In this document: in pieces, positions 24,705-32,552 of the stretch | How the letters are laid out: each line of letters opens with the position of its first letter | Numbering within the stretch: the stretch's first letter is position 1 | Origin: Rubrivivax sp. | GTDB taxonomy: Bacteria; Pseudomonadota; Gammaproteobacteria; Burkholderiales; Burkholderiaceae_C | Assembly: GCA_016790425.1 (NCBI GenBank) | Contig: JAEUPF010000004.1 | Span: 1 to 38,481, forward strand | DNA length: 38,481 nt | Direction: 5' to 3' | The notes under the pieces: generated by a model | What the model was told of the DNA's origin: nothing | Database searches by the model: none | Seen by the model: the letters and a program-made list of their open reading frames with translations, nothing else | Position numbers and translations under genes: made by a program

Positions 24705-25499
24705 TCAGCGCGTGCGGAACTCCGCCGGCGCGGGCTGCCGTGCCGGCGTTGCTGCCGCCGCCGCGGGCGGGGCGGCGGTCGCGGCGCGAATGGCGGCGTT
24801 ATCGGCGGCCTGATCGGCAGCCTGATTGGCGCCCTGATGGGCGGCCAGGTCGGCGGCGCGATTGCGGGCGGCGAGCGGGCTGTCGCGGCCTGCGGGACTG
24901 TCAGCAACGTCGAGGCCGCTAGGCTCGGCGGCGGCCGCGGCCGCGGCCGCTTGTGAGCCGGGCACCTGCGCATCCGCGCCCCGGCGCGGTGGCGTCGCTG
25001 CCGCGGCGAGCGATGTGAACGCGGTGGCCAGCACCGTGTGCAGCACCGGGTTGGCGAGCTGACGGACCAGCCAGCGACGCGCCTGGCGCACGCTGCCGTT
25101 GGCCACGCGCTGGGCGTGCGGGTGCCGCCACGGCCGCGCCATGACCAGCGCTGCGCCGGCGGTGGCGGCGATGCCCACGGCGGCCAGCGGGTGCCTGCGG
25201 ATCACCGGCGAGAGCGCCTCGCGGCCGGTCTCCACGACCAGCACCGCCGCGTCGTGCCAGGGCTGCCGGCGCCACCAGCGCTGCACGACGAGCGAGCCGC
25301 TGGCGATCCAGGGTTCGGCCAGCTCGACCCAGGTGTGCAGCGGGCCGGTGTGCAGCCAGTCGAGCCAGCGGCCGGCGAGCGTGCCGCTGCGCGAGCCGTG
25401 GCGTTCGTGGTCTTCGGGGGGTGGCAGCAGTTCGGCGTGCAGGTGCCGGCGCGACCGCTCGATGCGCTCCAGCGCTGCGGTGAGTTCGGGGTCGCTCAT
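24705..25499 (-). CDS. Membrane-associated protein, third gene of a yqjD-yqjE-like set
   Basis: 264 residues. The N-terminal helix (MSDPELTAALERIERSRRHLHAELLPPPEDHE) is followed by a hydrophobic span near residues 115-130 (HPLAAVGIAATAGAALVMARP), another weakly hydrophobic stretch near 150-175, and a long Ala/Asp/Gln-rich tail with an N(Q)AAD repeat (ANQAADQAADNAA). No ribosome site is obvious before ATG 25499. Position after YqjD- and YqjE-like genes suggests a YqjK-type role, but the sequence alone does not prove it. Confidence 0.5.
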   Translation of the reverse strand: MSDPELTAALERIERSRRHLHAELLPPPEDHERHGSRSGTLAGRWLDWLHTGPLHTWVELAEPWIASGSLVVQRWWRRQPWHDAAVLVVETGREALSPVIRRHPLAAVGIAATAGAALVMARPWRHPHAQRVANGSVRQARRWLVRQLANPVLHTVLATAFTSLAAAATPPRRGADAQVPGSQAAAAAAAAEPSGLDVADSPAGRDSPLAARNRAADLAAHQGANQAADQAADNAAIRAATAAPPAAAAATPARQPAPAEFRTR

Positions 25500-25578
25500 G
25501 GTGGGCGTGCAGGTGCCGTGGCGTGCGGATGCCGAGGCGTGCAAAAGGGTGCCGGCAGGGGACGGGCGCGCGGTGAAA

Positions 25579-25974
25579 TCAATGCGAATGCGCCGCGTGG
25601 CCCAGCTCGCGCAGGAACTGGCGGTCGGCCTGCCATTGCTCGCGCAGGTGCGCGAAGAGCGGCTGCTCGGCGGCCCGCCAGGCGAGCCAGCCGCATGCCG
25701 CAGCGGCTGCGAACACGACCAGCGGCACCGCCAGCAGCAGCGAAGGGGCCGGCATCTGTTCGAGCGGCACGGCCGCCGCGAACATCACCGCCGTGCCGCC
25801 CAGGCCGAGGCCGCAGATCGCGCAGGCCAGGGCCAGCAACGCCAGCGCCGCGCTGCGCCGAAGCGACCGCAGTGCCAGCCGTGTCTCCACCGAGGCCAGC
25901 TCGCCGTAGCAGTCGGCATGTTCGACGAACAGCTCGGGTTGCGTGACGAGCTTGCGCAGCAGCGGGTGGATCAT
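25579..25974 (-). CDS. YqjE/phage-holin-like small membrane protein
   Basis: 131 residues with two adjoining membrane segments (about 42-68, LALLALACAICGLGLGGTAVMF, and about 76-100) between charged ends. This is the layout of YqjE and the holin_3_6 family: an N-terminal helix with ETRLALRSLRRS, then the hairpin, then a charged tail. AGGAGGG lies 8 bases before the ATG at 25974. It follows the YqjD-like gene by 63 bases, so the two are probably cotranscribed. Function unknown; YqjD-type partners act at the inner membrane. Confidence 0.6.
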   Translation of the reverse strand: MIHPLLRKLVTQPELFVEHADCYGELASVETRLALRSLRRSAALALLALACAICGLGLGGTAVMFAAAVPLEQMPAPSLLLAVPLVVFAAAAACGWLAWRAAEQPLFAHLREQWQADRQFLRELGHAAHSH

Positions 25975-26037
25975 GGCGGCGGCCCTCCTGGCTTCGCGTC
26001 GTGCGGCGCGGCGTGGCGATCCGGCTTCCGGCAGGGC

Positions 26038-26415
26038 TTATTGCGGCGAGCGCCGCGAGACGAGCCACTGCACCAGCAACGCGGTGGCCGCGCCGGCCGC
26101 GGCGGCGATCAGCACCGACTTCAGCGGGTCGGTGCGGATGCGGTCGACAGCCACGTCGCTGGCGCGCATGGCCCGCTCGCGCACCTGGTCGGCGGTGAGG
26201 CGTGCCTGCTCGATGCCGCGGCGCGCCAAGTCCTCGGCTTGCTGGGCCGTGCGCGTGATGGCGCCGGGAACGGTCTCGCGCAGGCCGTCGAGGCTGTTCT
26301 GCATGGAGCGCGCCGACTGCTCAACCATGCGCTTCGTGCCGGCGATCGCCTCGTCGGCGCGGCCGGCAACGCGGCCGGCCATGTCGGCGGTGGGAGTGGT
26401 GACCGGGGTGTTCAT
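26038..26415 (-). CDS. YqjD/ElaB-like (DUF883-type) inner-membrane protein
   Basis: 125 residues: a long amphipathic helix (about 10-85, with GTKRMVEQSARSMQNSL and AQQAEDLARRGIEQARLTADQ) followed by a C-terminal membrane anchor, RTDPLKSVLIAAAAGAATALLVQWLV, and a short basic tail. This C-terminal arrangement is typical of YqjD/ElaB, which in E. coli anchor stationary-phase ribosomes to the membrane. AAGGAGG lies 6 bases before the ATG. First gene of a three-gene minus-strand run, with a promoter-like pair of elements upstream. Confidence 0.75.
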   Translation of the reverse strand: MNTPVTTPTADMAGRVAGRADEAIAGTKRMVEQSARSMQNSLDGLRETVPGAITRTAQQAEDLARRGIEQARLTADQVRERAMRASDVAVDRIRTDPLKSVLIAAAAGAATALLVQWLVSRRSPQ

Positions 26416-26459
26416 CGGAACCTCCTTGGCATTGGATGAATGGGATGAAGGGTGGACCA

Positions 26460-26520
26460 CGACTCTAGGCAGCGCCGCCGCGTGCCGGTGCAAGCCGAAG
26501 GCGCGCGTCGTTGTAGGAGG
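26460..26520 (-). promoter_or_regulatory. Putative promoter of the yqjD-like operon
   Basis: Read on the minus strand: CCTCCTAC (26520-26513), then the -10-like TAGAGT inside CCTAGAGTCG (26469-26460), whose hexamer begins 50 bases after the CCTAC start. No good -35 lies 17 bases before the hexamer. The same pair in the same spacing precedes csbD, and CCTAGAGTCGT is identical apart from its last bases. Predicted start near 26455 gives a 40-base leader. Confidence 0.5.
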
Positions 26521-26571
26521 GCGCCGATCCGGGGTGCGCGGGGGCCGGCCAGGGCGACCGGTCCCGCCGTG

Positions 26572-27912
26572 TCAGCCGCGCAGCACGCCGGCCAGCCGTT
26601 GCCCGCAGCGCGTGTTCTCGGCCACCACCTTCAGCACGACGATCAGCGCCGGGCCGAGGAAGAGGCCCCACAGCCCCCACAGCGCGCCCCAGAACACGAG
26701 GCCGATGAACACCGCCGCCGGGCTCATGCGCGCGGCGCGCCCTTGCATCACCGCGGTGCCGATGGTCCCGATCAGGGTCGAGACGACGATCACTGCTGCC
26801 GCGATGCCGGCCGCTGCCGCCGGCGTGCCGTGGGCGATGAATGCCTCGGCCGCACCGAGCGCGGTGAGCAGCGCCATGCCGAGGTAAGGCACGAGGTGCA
26901 GCACCGAAGCCGCCACGCCCCAGCCGGCCGCGTCGGGCAGGCCGGTGACTGAGAACAAGGCCCACACGACGAGGCCGATGGCGGCGTTGGCAGCGAGCAG
27001 CACCCAGGCATAGAGCCGCACCTGGCGCGAGCACTCGGCCAGTGCCCGCTCGGCGCGCGCACGCCGGGCGGGGTCGGGCCCCCACAGTTCCGTGAAGCGC
27101 CGGGCCAGCGCCGGCCCGCCGGCGAGAAGGAAGAAGGCGACGAAGAAGATGATCACCAGGTCGCCGGCGAAAGCGACGACGACGCCGGTGCCGCTGACCG
27201 CGGTGGCCCGCAGCGCCGTCGTGGCGGTGTCGGTGATGGGCGTGGCCGACGAGGCCGCCGCCGAGGCGGCGGAGGCGGCTGCCGCCACCGGGGCCGCAGC
27301 GACGGCGGCCGCCGCGGCACCGGCGGCCGGCTTGCCGCGCCGTGGCCCTTCGACGCGAAACGCGGCGGGCGTCTGCAGATCGCCCCGCAGGCCGCTGCGC
27401 GGCCGCGGGTGGCCCGGCGCGCTCCAGCGGGTGACGGCTTGGTCCAGTTCGAGCAGCGCGCCGCGGATGCGCGCCATCACCGAGCGCGTATCGGCGCTGC
27501 CCTCGGCCTGCTCCAGCTTCTCGGCGGCGAGCGACAGCAACTGGGGCACGCGGTCGGTGACGCGCATGAACTGGCCGCCGAAAGCCCAGCTCGCCACGAG
27601 GATCGCTGCCACCGCGGCGCCGAGCATCGCCACCGTGGCCGCGTAGCGCGTGGCCGCCGTGCGCCCGAAGGCGCTCACCGCCGGCGCCAGCAGCATTGTC
27701 AGCATCGCCCCGGCCACCAGCGGCACGGCCAGCCGGCGGCCCCAGCCGAGCGCGATGATGACCGCGACGACGGCGATGACGACGGAGGCGGTGCTCGAGC
27801 GCGGTGGCGGCGAACGCTCGGCGGCCCATTCAGCGGCGGCGCGCCGCGCGGGCGGCGGCGGCTCGTCTGCCTTCTCGCCGACCTCGGCGACAGCGGTGCC
27901 GTCGGCGGCCAC
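26572..27912 (-). CDS. AI-2E family transporter (PerM/YdiK type)
   Basis: 446 residues from GTG 27912 (start uncertain, no clear ribosome site). Seven or eight membrane segments: TASVVIAVVAVIIALGWGRRLAVPLVAGAMLTMLLAP near 41-77, the segment VIIFFVAFFLLAGGPALARRF near 253-273, and FIGLVFWGALWGLWGLFLGPALIVVLKVVAE near 402-432, the family signature. An Ala-rich insertion (about 196-236) lies in the extracytoplasmic loop and is unusual. The family includes autoinducer-2 exporters and Na+/H+ antiporters; the substrate cannot be told here. Confidence 0.82.
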   Translation of the reverse strand: MAADGTAVAEVGEKADEPPPPARRAAAEWAAERSPPPRSSTASVVIAVVAVIIALGWGRRLAVPLVAGAMLTMLLAPAVSAFGRTAATRYAATVAMLGAAVAAILVASWAFGGQFMRVTDRVPQLLSLAAEKLEQAEGSADTRSVMARIRGALLELDQAVTRWSAPGHPRPRSGLRGDLQTPAAFRVEGPRRGKPAAGAAAAAVAAAPVAAAASAASAAASSATPITDTATTALRATAVSGTGVVVAFAGDLVIIFFVAFFLLAGGPALARRFTELWGPDPARRARAERALAECSRQVRLYAWVLLAANAAIGLVVWALFSVTGLPDAAGWGVAASVLHLVPYLGMALLTALGAAEAFIAHGTPAAAAGIAAAVIVVSTLIGTIGTAVMQGRAARMSPAAVFIGLVFWGALWGLWGLFLGPALIVVLKVVAENTRCGQRLAGVLRG

Positions 27913-27923
27913 GGCTTAGGCGC

Positions 27924-28181
27924 TCAGGCGTACGCCGGCTCGATCGACGGCGGCGAGTAGTCGCGGCCCACCATCGCGCGGGCGAAGAGGTAGTTGGCGC
28001 GCGCGCGCTCGGTGAGGTTGTCCAGGTCGACGCGGCCCAGCGCGTCGCACGGGAAGCTCAGCGAGCGGCCGGCCGCAAAGAGCGAAACGAAGCAGATCTC
28101 GTAGCGGCGCGATCGGTGGTGATGGTCGATGCGGTCGATACGGTCGATACGGTCGATGCGGGAATCGAGAAGGAGGTTCAT
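27924..28181 (-). CDS. Small conserved protein with Arg-Ile-Asp repeats
   Basis: 85 residues. The N terminus MNLLLDS is followed by four Arg-Ile-Asp units and an HHH run, then a compact domain RRYEICFVSLFAAGRSLSFPCDALGRVDLDNLTERARANYLFARAMVGRDY that resembles a recurrent Burkholderiales hypothetical protein. No signal peptide or membrane segment. The RID repeats come from a 9-bp tandem DNA repeat, so length may vary among strains. The ATG at 28181 has only a weak purine stretch upstream. It ends 11 bases before the AI-2E family gene and may be cotranscribed with it. Confidence 0.6.
   Translation of the reverse strand: MNLLLDSRIDRIDRIDRIDHHHRSRRYEICFVSLFAAGRSLSFPCDALGRVDLDNLTERARANYLFARAMVGRDYSPPSIEPAYA
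28124..28159. repeat. 9-bp tandem repeat in the RID-repeat gene
   Basis: Four copies of GGTCGAT(A/G)C in exact register. On the minus strand they encode the repeated Arg-Ile-Asp unit near the N terminus of the 85-residue protein. In-frame unit length means expansion changes only repeat number. Confidence 0.93.
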
Positions 28182-28369
28182 CGTCGTCTCTTGGGAATCC
28201 GAGTGTTGTTCGAGGAGGCCAACCTGCGGGCGTAAACGCACGAGACACGGGGCAATCCTGGCAGCGAACAGTAGGACCGCTGGCGCGCGCTGCACGTCGG
28301 AGCAGCGCAGGTCGCACTGTCGGTGTGCGGCCCGACGCGATGTAGGCCACCGGCGCGCGCGGCGGCGCC

Positions 28370-28430
28370 TTGTCCTACGCGCTGATGCGCCTTGCGGCGC
28401 TGGCGCCGGTGCCGGGGGGCATCGAAGAAT
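28370..28430 (+). promoter_or_regulatory. Putative promoter of the 28471 gene
   Basis: TTGTCCTAC (28370-28378) and a -10-like AAGAAT (28425-28430), the hexamer beginning 51 bases after the CCTAC start. This matches the csbD spacing exactly and the yqjD-like one within a base. The nine-base element is identical to that upstream of csbD. Predicted start near 28437. The rest of the 289-bp gap (28182-28470) also contains GTCCTAC on the minus strand at 28277-28271, without a matching hexamer. Confidence 0.5.
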
Positions 28431-28437
28431 CGCGGTG

Positions 28438-28467
28438 CCAAAGGACTTGCGGCCAAAGGACTTGCGC
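28438..28467 (+). repeat. Duplicated 15-bp ribosome-site segment
   Basis: CCAAAGGACTTGCGG (28438-28452) is followed directly by CCAAAGGACTTGCGC (28453-28467), then TCC and the ATG at 28471. Each copy has an AAAGGA ribosome-site core; the near copy is about 10 bases from the start, the far copy about 25. Confidence 0.85.
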
Positions 28468-28470
28468 TCC

Positions 28471-28878
28471 ATGCCTGCCCCCGAACACTGCACCTGCCAC
28501 GGCGTCTTCGCGCCGCTGGGCCACGTGGTCGTCTCGTTCCCCACCGACGGCGAGCTCGACGCGGCGCGACGCGCCCTCGCCGGCCAGGGCTTTCCGGCCG
28601 ACCGGCTGGGCCACTACGAGCCGGCCGAGATGCTGGAGCAGGCCGAGTCGGACCTGGCGCAGGTGAGCCCGATCGCCGCCTTCGGTTCCGACCCGGGCCT
28701 CGTGCGCATGCACAAGGTGCTGGCCGAGCACGGCCACCACTTCCTCGTCGTGCCGGCAGCCGGCCGCGAAGAAGCCCGCCGCGTCGCCGACACGGTACGC
28801 GCCCACCGCGCCGGCGCGGCGCAGCACTACGGCGCCTTCGCGATCGAGGAGTTGATCGAGCCGGCGGGCCCGGCATGA
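28471..28878 (+). CDS. Hypothetical protein, stress-cluster type
   Basis: 135 residues, soluble. It opens MPAPEHCTCHGVFAPLGHVVVSFPTD and continues with ELDAARRALAGQGFPADRLGHYEPAEML. The beta-alpha-beta pattern (VVVSFPT, helix, FPADRLGHYEP) resembles the short fold found in general-stress membrane proteins, where residues alternate to bind or regulate, but no named family is certain. A CTCH segment at 7-10 could bind metal. The second half has VRMHKVLAEHGHHFLVVPAAGREEARRVADTVRAH. It has its own promoter-like elements and a duplicated ribosome-site segment. Confidence 0.6.
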   Translation: MPAPEHCTCHGVFAPLGHVVVSFPTDGELDAARRALAGQGFPADRLGHYEPAEMLEQAESDLAQVSPIAAFGSDPGLVRMHKVLAEHGHHFLVVPAAGREEARRVADTVRAHRAGAAQHYGAFAIEELIEPAGPA

Positions 28879-28966
28879 ACGCGGCATGAACGCGGCATGT
28901 GCGCGACCTGAACGCGGCATCAGCACGACATGAACGCGGCATGAGCACGGGCATGAGCACCGCATG
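28875..28966. repeat. Degenerate 11-bp ATGA-containing tandem repeats
   Basis: Units related to ATGAACGCGGC repeat about eight times directly after the stop codon of the 28471 gene: two exact copies (28875-28896), then versions such as ATGAGCACGGGC. The first ATGA contains that gene's stop. Most units carry ATG followed by a stop overlap (ATGA), so they do not encode a protein. The 115 bases up to the next gene hold nothing else I can name. Confidence 0.8.
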
Positions 28967-29081
28967 AAGGGCGCGCACGCCGGCACGGGCCTTGCCGAAC
29001 CTCATCCGCAACGCGGCGCCGGGCTGGCGCGCGTCGACGCTTTCCCCCTTTTTTTCTCAACCTGTTGAAAGGACAGATGCC

Positions 29082-29720
29082 ATGAGCTCACCCGTGAACC
29101 GATTCGGCAATCGATGGTGCACCGTGCAAGGCGGCTCGAGTTCCGGTGCCCGTCGCGGCGGTCGCATGGCTCGCACCGGCCTCGCCGGCGTGGCGCTGGC
29201 GCTGGCCGCGGGGCTCGCGGCCGCGCAGGGCGCACCGGCGCAGACCTACTTCGGCATCAACGTCGGCAAGCCCAAGCTGGGCACCGATTGCGGCGCCGCG
29301 GTGTTCCCGTGCGACGACGCCAGCACCAGCGTGCACCTGTACGGCGGCAAGATGGTCAACGACTTCTTCGGCTTCGAAGCGGGCTACCTGCACTCGGGCA
29401 ATGCCGACCGCGCCGGCGGCCGCACGAAGGCGCAAGGCCTCAACCTGAGCGTGGTCGGCCGCCTGCCGCTGGGGCCGGTGGACCTGTTCGCCAAGGGCGG
29501 CACCACCTACGCCCGCACCGACGTGACGGCCGACCCTGCTTCGGGCGTGGCCTCGGGGAAGGCCAACGGCTGGGGCGCTTCGTACGGCGCCGGCGTCGGC
29601 TACAACTTCGGGCAGCACTCGCGCGTCGTGCTCGAGTGGGACCGCCACGACATGAAGTTCGCCGGCACCGGCCGCGAGGGGCTGAAGATTGCCAGCGTCG
29701 GCTACGTCTTCCGCTTCTGA
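29082..29720 (+). CDS. Outer-membrane beta-barrel protein (OmpA/OmpW-like, porin family)
   Basis: 212 residues. A signal peptide lies at about 29-50 of this frame (MARTGLAGVALALAAGLAAAQGAPAQ), so initiation at the in-frame ATG 29166 is an alternative. From ATG 29082 a basic 28-residue leader precedes it, with AAAGGA about 10 bases upstream. The mature part alternates short beta-strands and turns (TYFGINVGKPKLGTDCGAAVFPCDD; VHLYGGKMVNDFFGFEAGYLHSG) and ends VGYVFRF with a C-terminal Phe, the BAM recognition signal. No peptidoglycan domain follows. A small eight-strand barrel is expected. Confidence 0.78.
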   Translation: MSSPVNRFGNRWCTVQGGSSSGARRGGRMARTGLAGVALALAAGLAAAQGAPAQTYFGINVGKPKLGTDCGAAVFPCDDASTSVHLYGGKMVNDFFGFEAGYLHSGNADRAGGRTKAQGLNLSVVGRLPLGPVDLFAKGGTTYARTDVTADPASGVASGKANGWGASYGAGVGYNFGQHSRVVLEWDRHDMKFAGTGREGLKIASVGYVFRF

Positions 29721-29755
29721 GGCGCCGCCTCGGGTGCACCCGTGACGCCGCCTCA
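29718..29755. terminator. Hairpin joining two convergent stop codons
   Basis: TGAGGCG (29718-29724) pairs with CGCCTCA (29749-29755), enclosing the perfect palindrome CGGGTGCACCCG (29731-29742). The left arm begins with the barrel gene's TGA and the right arm ends with the complement of the AsmA gene's stop. It probably terminates both transcripts. Confidence 0.55.
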
Positions 29756-32278
29756 GCGCCGCACCGGCGCCGGGGCGGCGGCGGTGCGGCTGCCGCCCTT
29801 GCCGCCGTCGCCGCGATGGCGCTCGATCGTGGCCACCGCGTCATGACAGCGGTCGCGGTCGTCTTCGCCCAGGTCCACCAGCGCCAGAAGCGCCGCCGGC
29901 GGGGCTGCCAGCGCGAGCGCCGCCGCGCGCGCGATGCGGCGCGCGATCGACTTCTTGTCCAGGTGCACCACGGGGTCGGCGAAGGTGCCGCCGATGCCGA
30001 TCGGCGAGCGCAGCGCAAACGGTGAGCTGTCGTGCGGCAGCGCCCGCACCTGCAGCGCCAGTTGCTCGCCCGGCAGCGACACCTCGCCGGCGACGAGCAG
30101 CGTGGTGTCGGGCGTGTCGATCAGCGCCACCTCGGGCCGCGCGCGGCCGTCGTGCAGCACCAGGCGCGCCAGTGCACAGCGCATCGGCAGCTGGGTGTCG
30201 CCGCTGATGATCACGCCGAGCCCCTCGAAGAGGTCGAGCCCGGCGGCCTCGACGAGCAGGTGCGACAGCGTGCCGCCGCGGATCGTCAGCGTCGCCGTGC
30301 CGTCGAGCGAGCCGAGCACGCTGGCGATCGAGCGGCCATGCCCCACCACCTTGGCCGAGCCGCCGAGCAAGCCGCTGACATAGGCGGAGCTGGCGTTGCC
30401 CTGCGCTGCGGCTTGACCGGTGTTCGGCGCTGAGGCGGTCGCTGTGGCCGAGGCGGACGCCTCCTTCCTCGTGTCGCCTTTCGAGCCGGCCTTCGGCTCG
30501 GCCTTGCCGCCGGCCTTGCTCTGAGGATCGCGCGCGCGGACGAAGCGCTCGAGCTGGATGCCGGACCATTGGATGTCGGCGCTCCAGCGCGGCTGCGCGG
30601 CGGTGGGCGCGGCCGCCTTGCCGCGCGCCGCCAGCGTGGTGCTCGCCAAGGCTGCGCCGCCCGAGGCCGCCGCGCGCGCGGCCGAAGCGGCGGCGGCCGC
30701 GGCTTGCTCGGTCTTCGCGTCGGGCCGCGCGTCCAGCGTGATGGCGCCGCGCAGGGTGCCGGCGGCGGCGGTGGCGACAAGGTCGTGCAATGACAGCACG
30801 CCGTCGCGCAGCAGCACGCGGCCGCGCAGCGGCATGAACGACTCGAGTTGCTCGGTGCCCAGGTCCAGCCGCCCGAGGTCCACCTGGACGTCGGCGTCCA
30901 TGCGGCGCAGCGAGGGGATGTCGAACTCGCGCGCCGGCAGCACGCGGCCGGCCGGCGGTGGCACAGCAGCCCCGTCGGGCGCCTTGGTGCCGATGGCCGG
31001 GCCGAGATCGGCCAGGGCCAGGCGGGCGCCGCCCAGCGTGCCGGTGAGCAGCGGCACCGGCAGCCGCGGGTCGTAGCGGAAGGCGGCGCGCAGGCGACTC
31101 GTGCCCACGCTCCACTGCGGGATCTGCGCCTGCCACACGCTGCCTTCCTTGGCGATGCGGCCCTGCATCGCGAACTCGGCCGTCGTCGGCAGCGTCATGC
31201 CCAGCGCCGTGCCGATGGCCGCCAGCGAAGGCCCGACGAGATCGAACTCGCCGTCGAAGCCGCCCAGGTGCACCACGTCGCTGGCGTGGCCGGCGAGCTT
31301 GAGCCGCGCGCGGCCGGCGCGCAGGTCGGCCTTCAGCGGCGCGCCGGCGGCGCCATCGTCGGCCGTGCGCATCAGCGGCAGGAAGCCGCTCGATTCCAGC
31401 CAGCCGGCCAGCGGCTGCGCGTGCCAGGTGCCTTCGAGCTCGACGCGAAGGCCTGCCGGCGGTGGCGAGGCGCTCGCCGCCGTTGCCGAGGCGGCCGCTG
31501 CGGGCGGCGCCACGGTGCCGCCTTCCTCGGTGCGCACCTTGGCCTGCACGTCGGCAGCGAGCAGCGCGTCGACGTAGCGGATGAGGCCCTCGCGCACGCG
31601 CAGCGTGCCGAACACCGGCCAGGCCGGCGCCGCCGCAGCCGTGCTCGAACGCTGTTCGGCGATGAGTTCCGACGCAGCCGCTTCGCGCGCGCGGGCGGCC
31701 CCGCGTTCGCTGGCGGCCGCCGCCGGCGGGCCGATGGCCCAGTTCGTCTGCCCCTGCGCGTTGCGGCGCAGGTGCAAGTCGATCTTCGCCACGTCGAGCG
31801 ATTCGATGTAGAGCGGCTCGCCCGGCTTGCGGCTGCGCAGCTGCCAGAGGGTCGAGGGCGCCACGACGAGGCGCGCGTCGCTGGCGCGCAGCAGGTGCAC
31901 CGGGGCCTCGCGGCCGGCGGCTGCGTGGCCGGCCTCAGCCGCGTTCCGGCTGCTGCCGGGGTCGTTCGCGGCGTTGCCGGAAGGAGCCGCGCCGACGACG
32001 ATCTCGCCGGCGTGCACGCGCACCGGGCCGAGCAGGCGCACGCCGAAGGGCCCCGAGAGCGTGACCGGCCGGCCGAGTGCACCGGCGAGCGCGTGTTCGA
32101 GCGGGGAGCGCAGGAACGGCCACTCCAGCACCTCGCAGGTGGCGACGACGGCGAGCAGCAGCGCCACGCCGCCGAGCGCGCCCAGGCCGATGCGCTGGCG
32201 GCGCGGCCGCTCCTGCCACGCCTGCCACGCCTGCCGCGCGCGGCGCGGGCGATCGGAGCGGGCGGGCTGCGCGGACAT
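29753..32278 (-). CDS. AsmA-family protein
   Basis: 841 residues from ATG 32278 (no clear ribosome site; the frame is open further upstream but those residues look non-homologous). A basic cytoplasmic N terminus and one membrane segment (GLGALGGVALLLAVVATCEVLEWPFLRSPLEHALAGALGRPVTLSG, about 29-74) match the AsmA start. Long periplasmic beta-rich region follows, with LRVREGLIRYVDALLAAD and the C-terminal LVEAAGLDLFEGLGVIISGDTQLPMRCALARLVLHDG typical of AsmA. AsmA-like proteins bridge the periplasm and move phospholipids. Ala-rich low-complexity stretches (about 545-575, 615-645) interrupt it. Confidence 0.82.
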   Translation of the reverse strand: MSAQPARSDRPRRARQAWQAWQERPRRQRIGLGALGGVALLLAVVATCEVLEWPFLRSPLEHALAGALGRPVTLSGPFGVRLLGPVRVHAGEIVVGAAPSGNAANDPGSSRNAAEAGHAAAGREAPVHLLRASDARLVVAPSTLWQLRSRKPGEPLYIESLDVAKIDLHLRRNAQGQTNWAIGPPAAAASERGAARAREAAASELIAEQRSSTAAAAPAWPVFGTLRVREGLIRYVDALLAADVQAKVRTEEGGTVAPPAAAASATAASASPPPAGLRVELEGTWHAQPLAGWLESSGFLPLMRTADDGAAGAPLKADLRAGRARLKLAGHASDVVHLGGFDGEFDLVGPSLAAIGTALGMTLPTTAEFAMQGRIAKEGSVWQAQIPQWSVGTSRLRAAFRYDPRLPVPLLTGTLGGARLALADLGPAIGTKAPDGAAVPPPAGRVLPAREFDIPSLRRMDADVQVDLGRLDLGTEQLESFMPLRGRVLLRDGVLSLHDLVATAAAGTLRGAITLDARPDAKTEQAAAAAASAARAAASGGAALASTTLAARGKAAAPTAAQPRWSADIQWSGIQLERFVRARDPQSKAGGKAEPKAGSKGDTRKEASASATATASAPNTGQAAAQGNASSAYVSGLLGGSAKVVGHGRSIASVLGSLDGTATLTIRGGTLSHLLVEAAGLDLFEGLGVIISGDTQLPMRCALARLVLHDGRARPEVALIDTPDTTLLVAGEVSLPGEQLALQVRALPHDSSPFALRSPIGIGGTFADPVVHLDKKSIARRIARAAALALAAPPAALLALVDLGEDDRDRCHDAVATIERHRGDGGKGGSRTAAAPAPVRR

Positions 32279-32552
32279 GGCGGCGGACGGGCAATCGCTG
32301 TTCCCATGGAACGCGCCGGAAGCCGCAGTCGCTGCAAGCCGGTGCAAGCCGGTGCATTCCGAAAGCGTCGGCCTGGTGCTGCAAGGCGCCATCGTCCGAT
32401 GCAGCAATCGGACGGCTCCCACACCGGCCTCGAATTGCTGCCGCTACGTTGCGCGCACGATGAAAGCGCTGCCTCCACCCGCCACCTCGTTGCCCGCCGC
32501 CTGGAGCGCGCGCACCGCGCAGCCTTTCAGCGCACACGCCGCCGCTGGCGCG
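32279..32552. other. 274-bp divergent spacer between asmA and the phospholipase D-type gene
   Basis: No convincing gene. It includes the repeat TGCAAGCCGGTGCAAGCCGGTGC (two copies of GTGCAAGCCG-type 11-mers, about 32333-32352) and an in-frame ATG at 32460 that would extend the plus-strand gene by 31 residues. The other open frames here are extensions of the two flanking genes. Promoters for both are expected here but I see no clear hexamers. Confidence 0.5.

Noticed and set aside
28271-28277. GTCCTAC on the minus strand as a fifth member of the shared promoter class
   Set aside because: No hexamer resembling TAGAGT or AAGAAT occurs 50-51 bases downstream.
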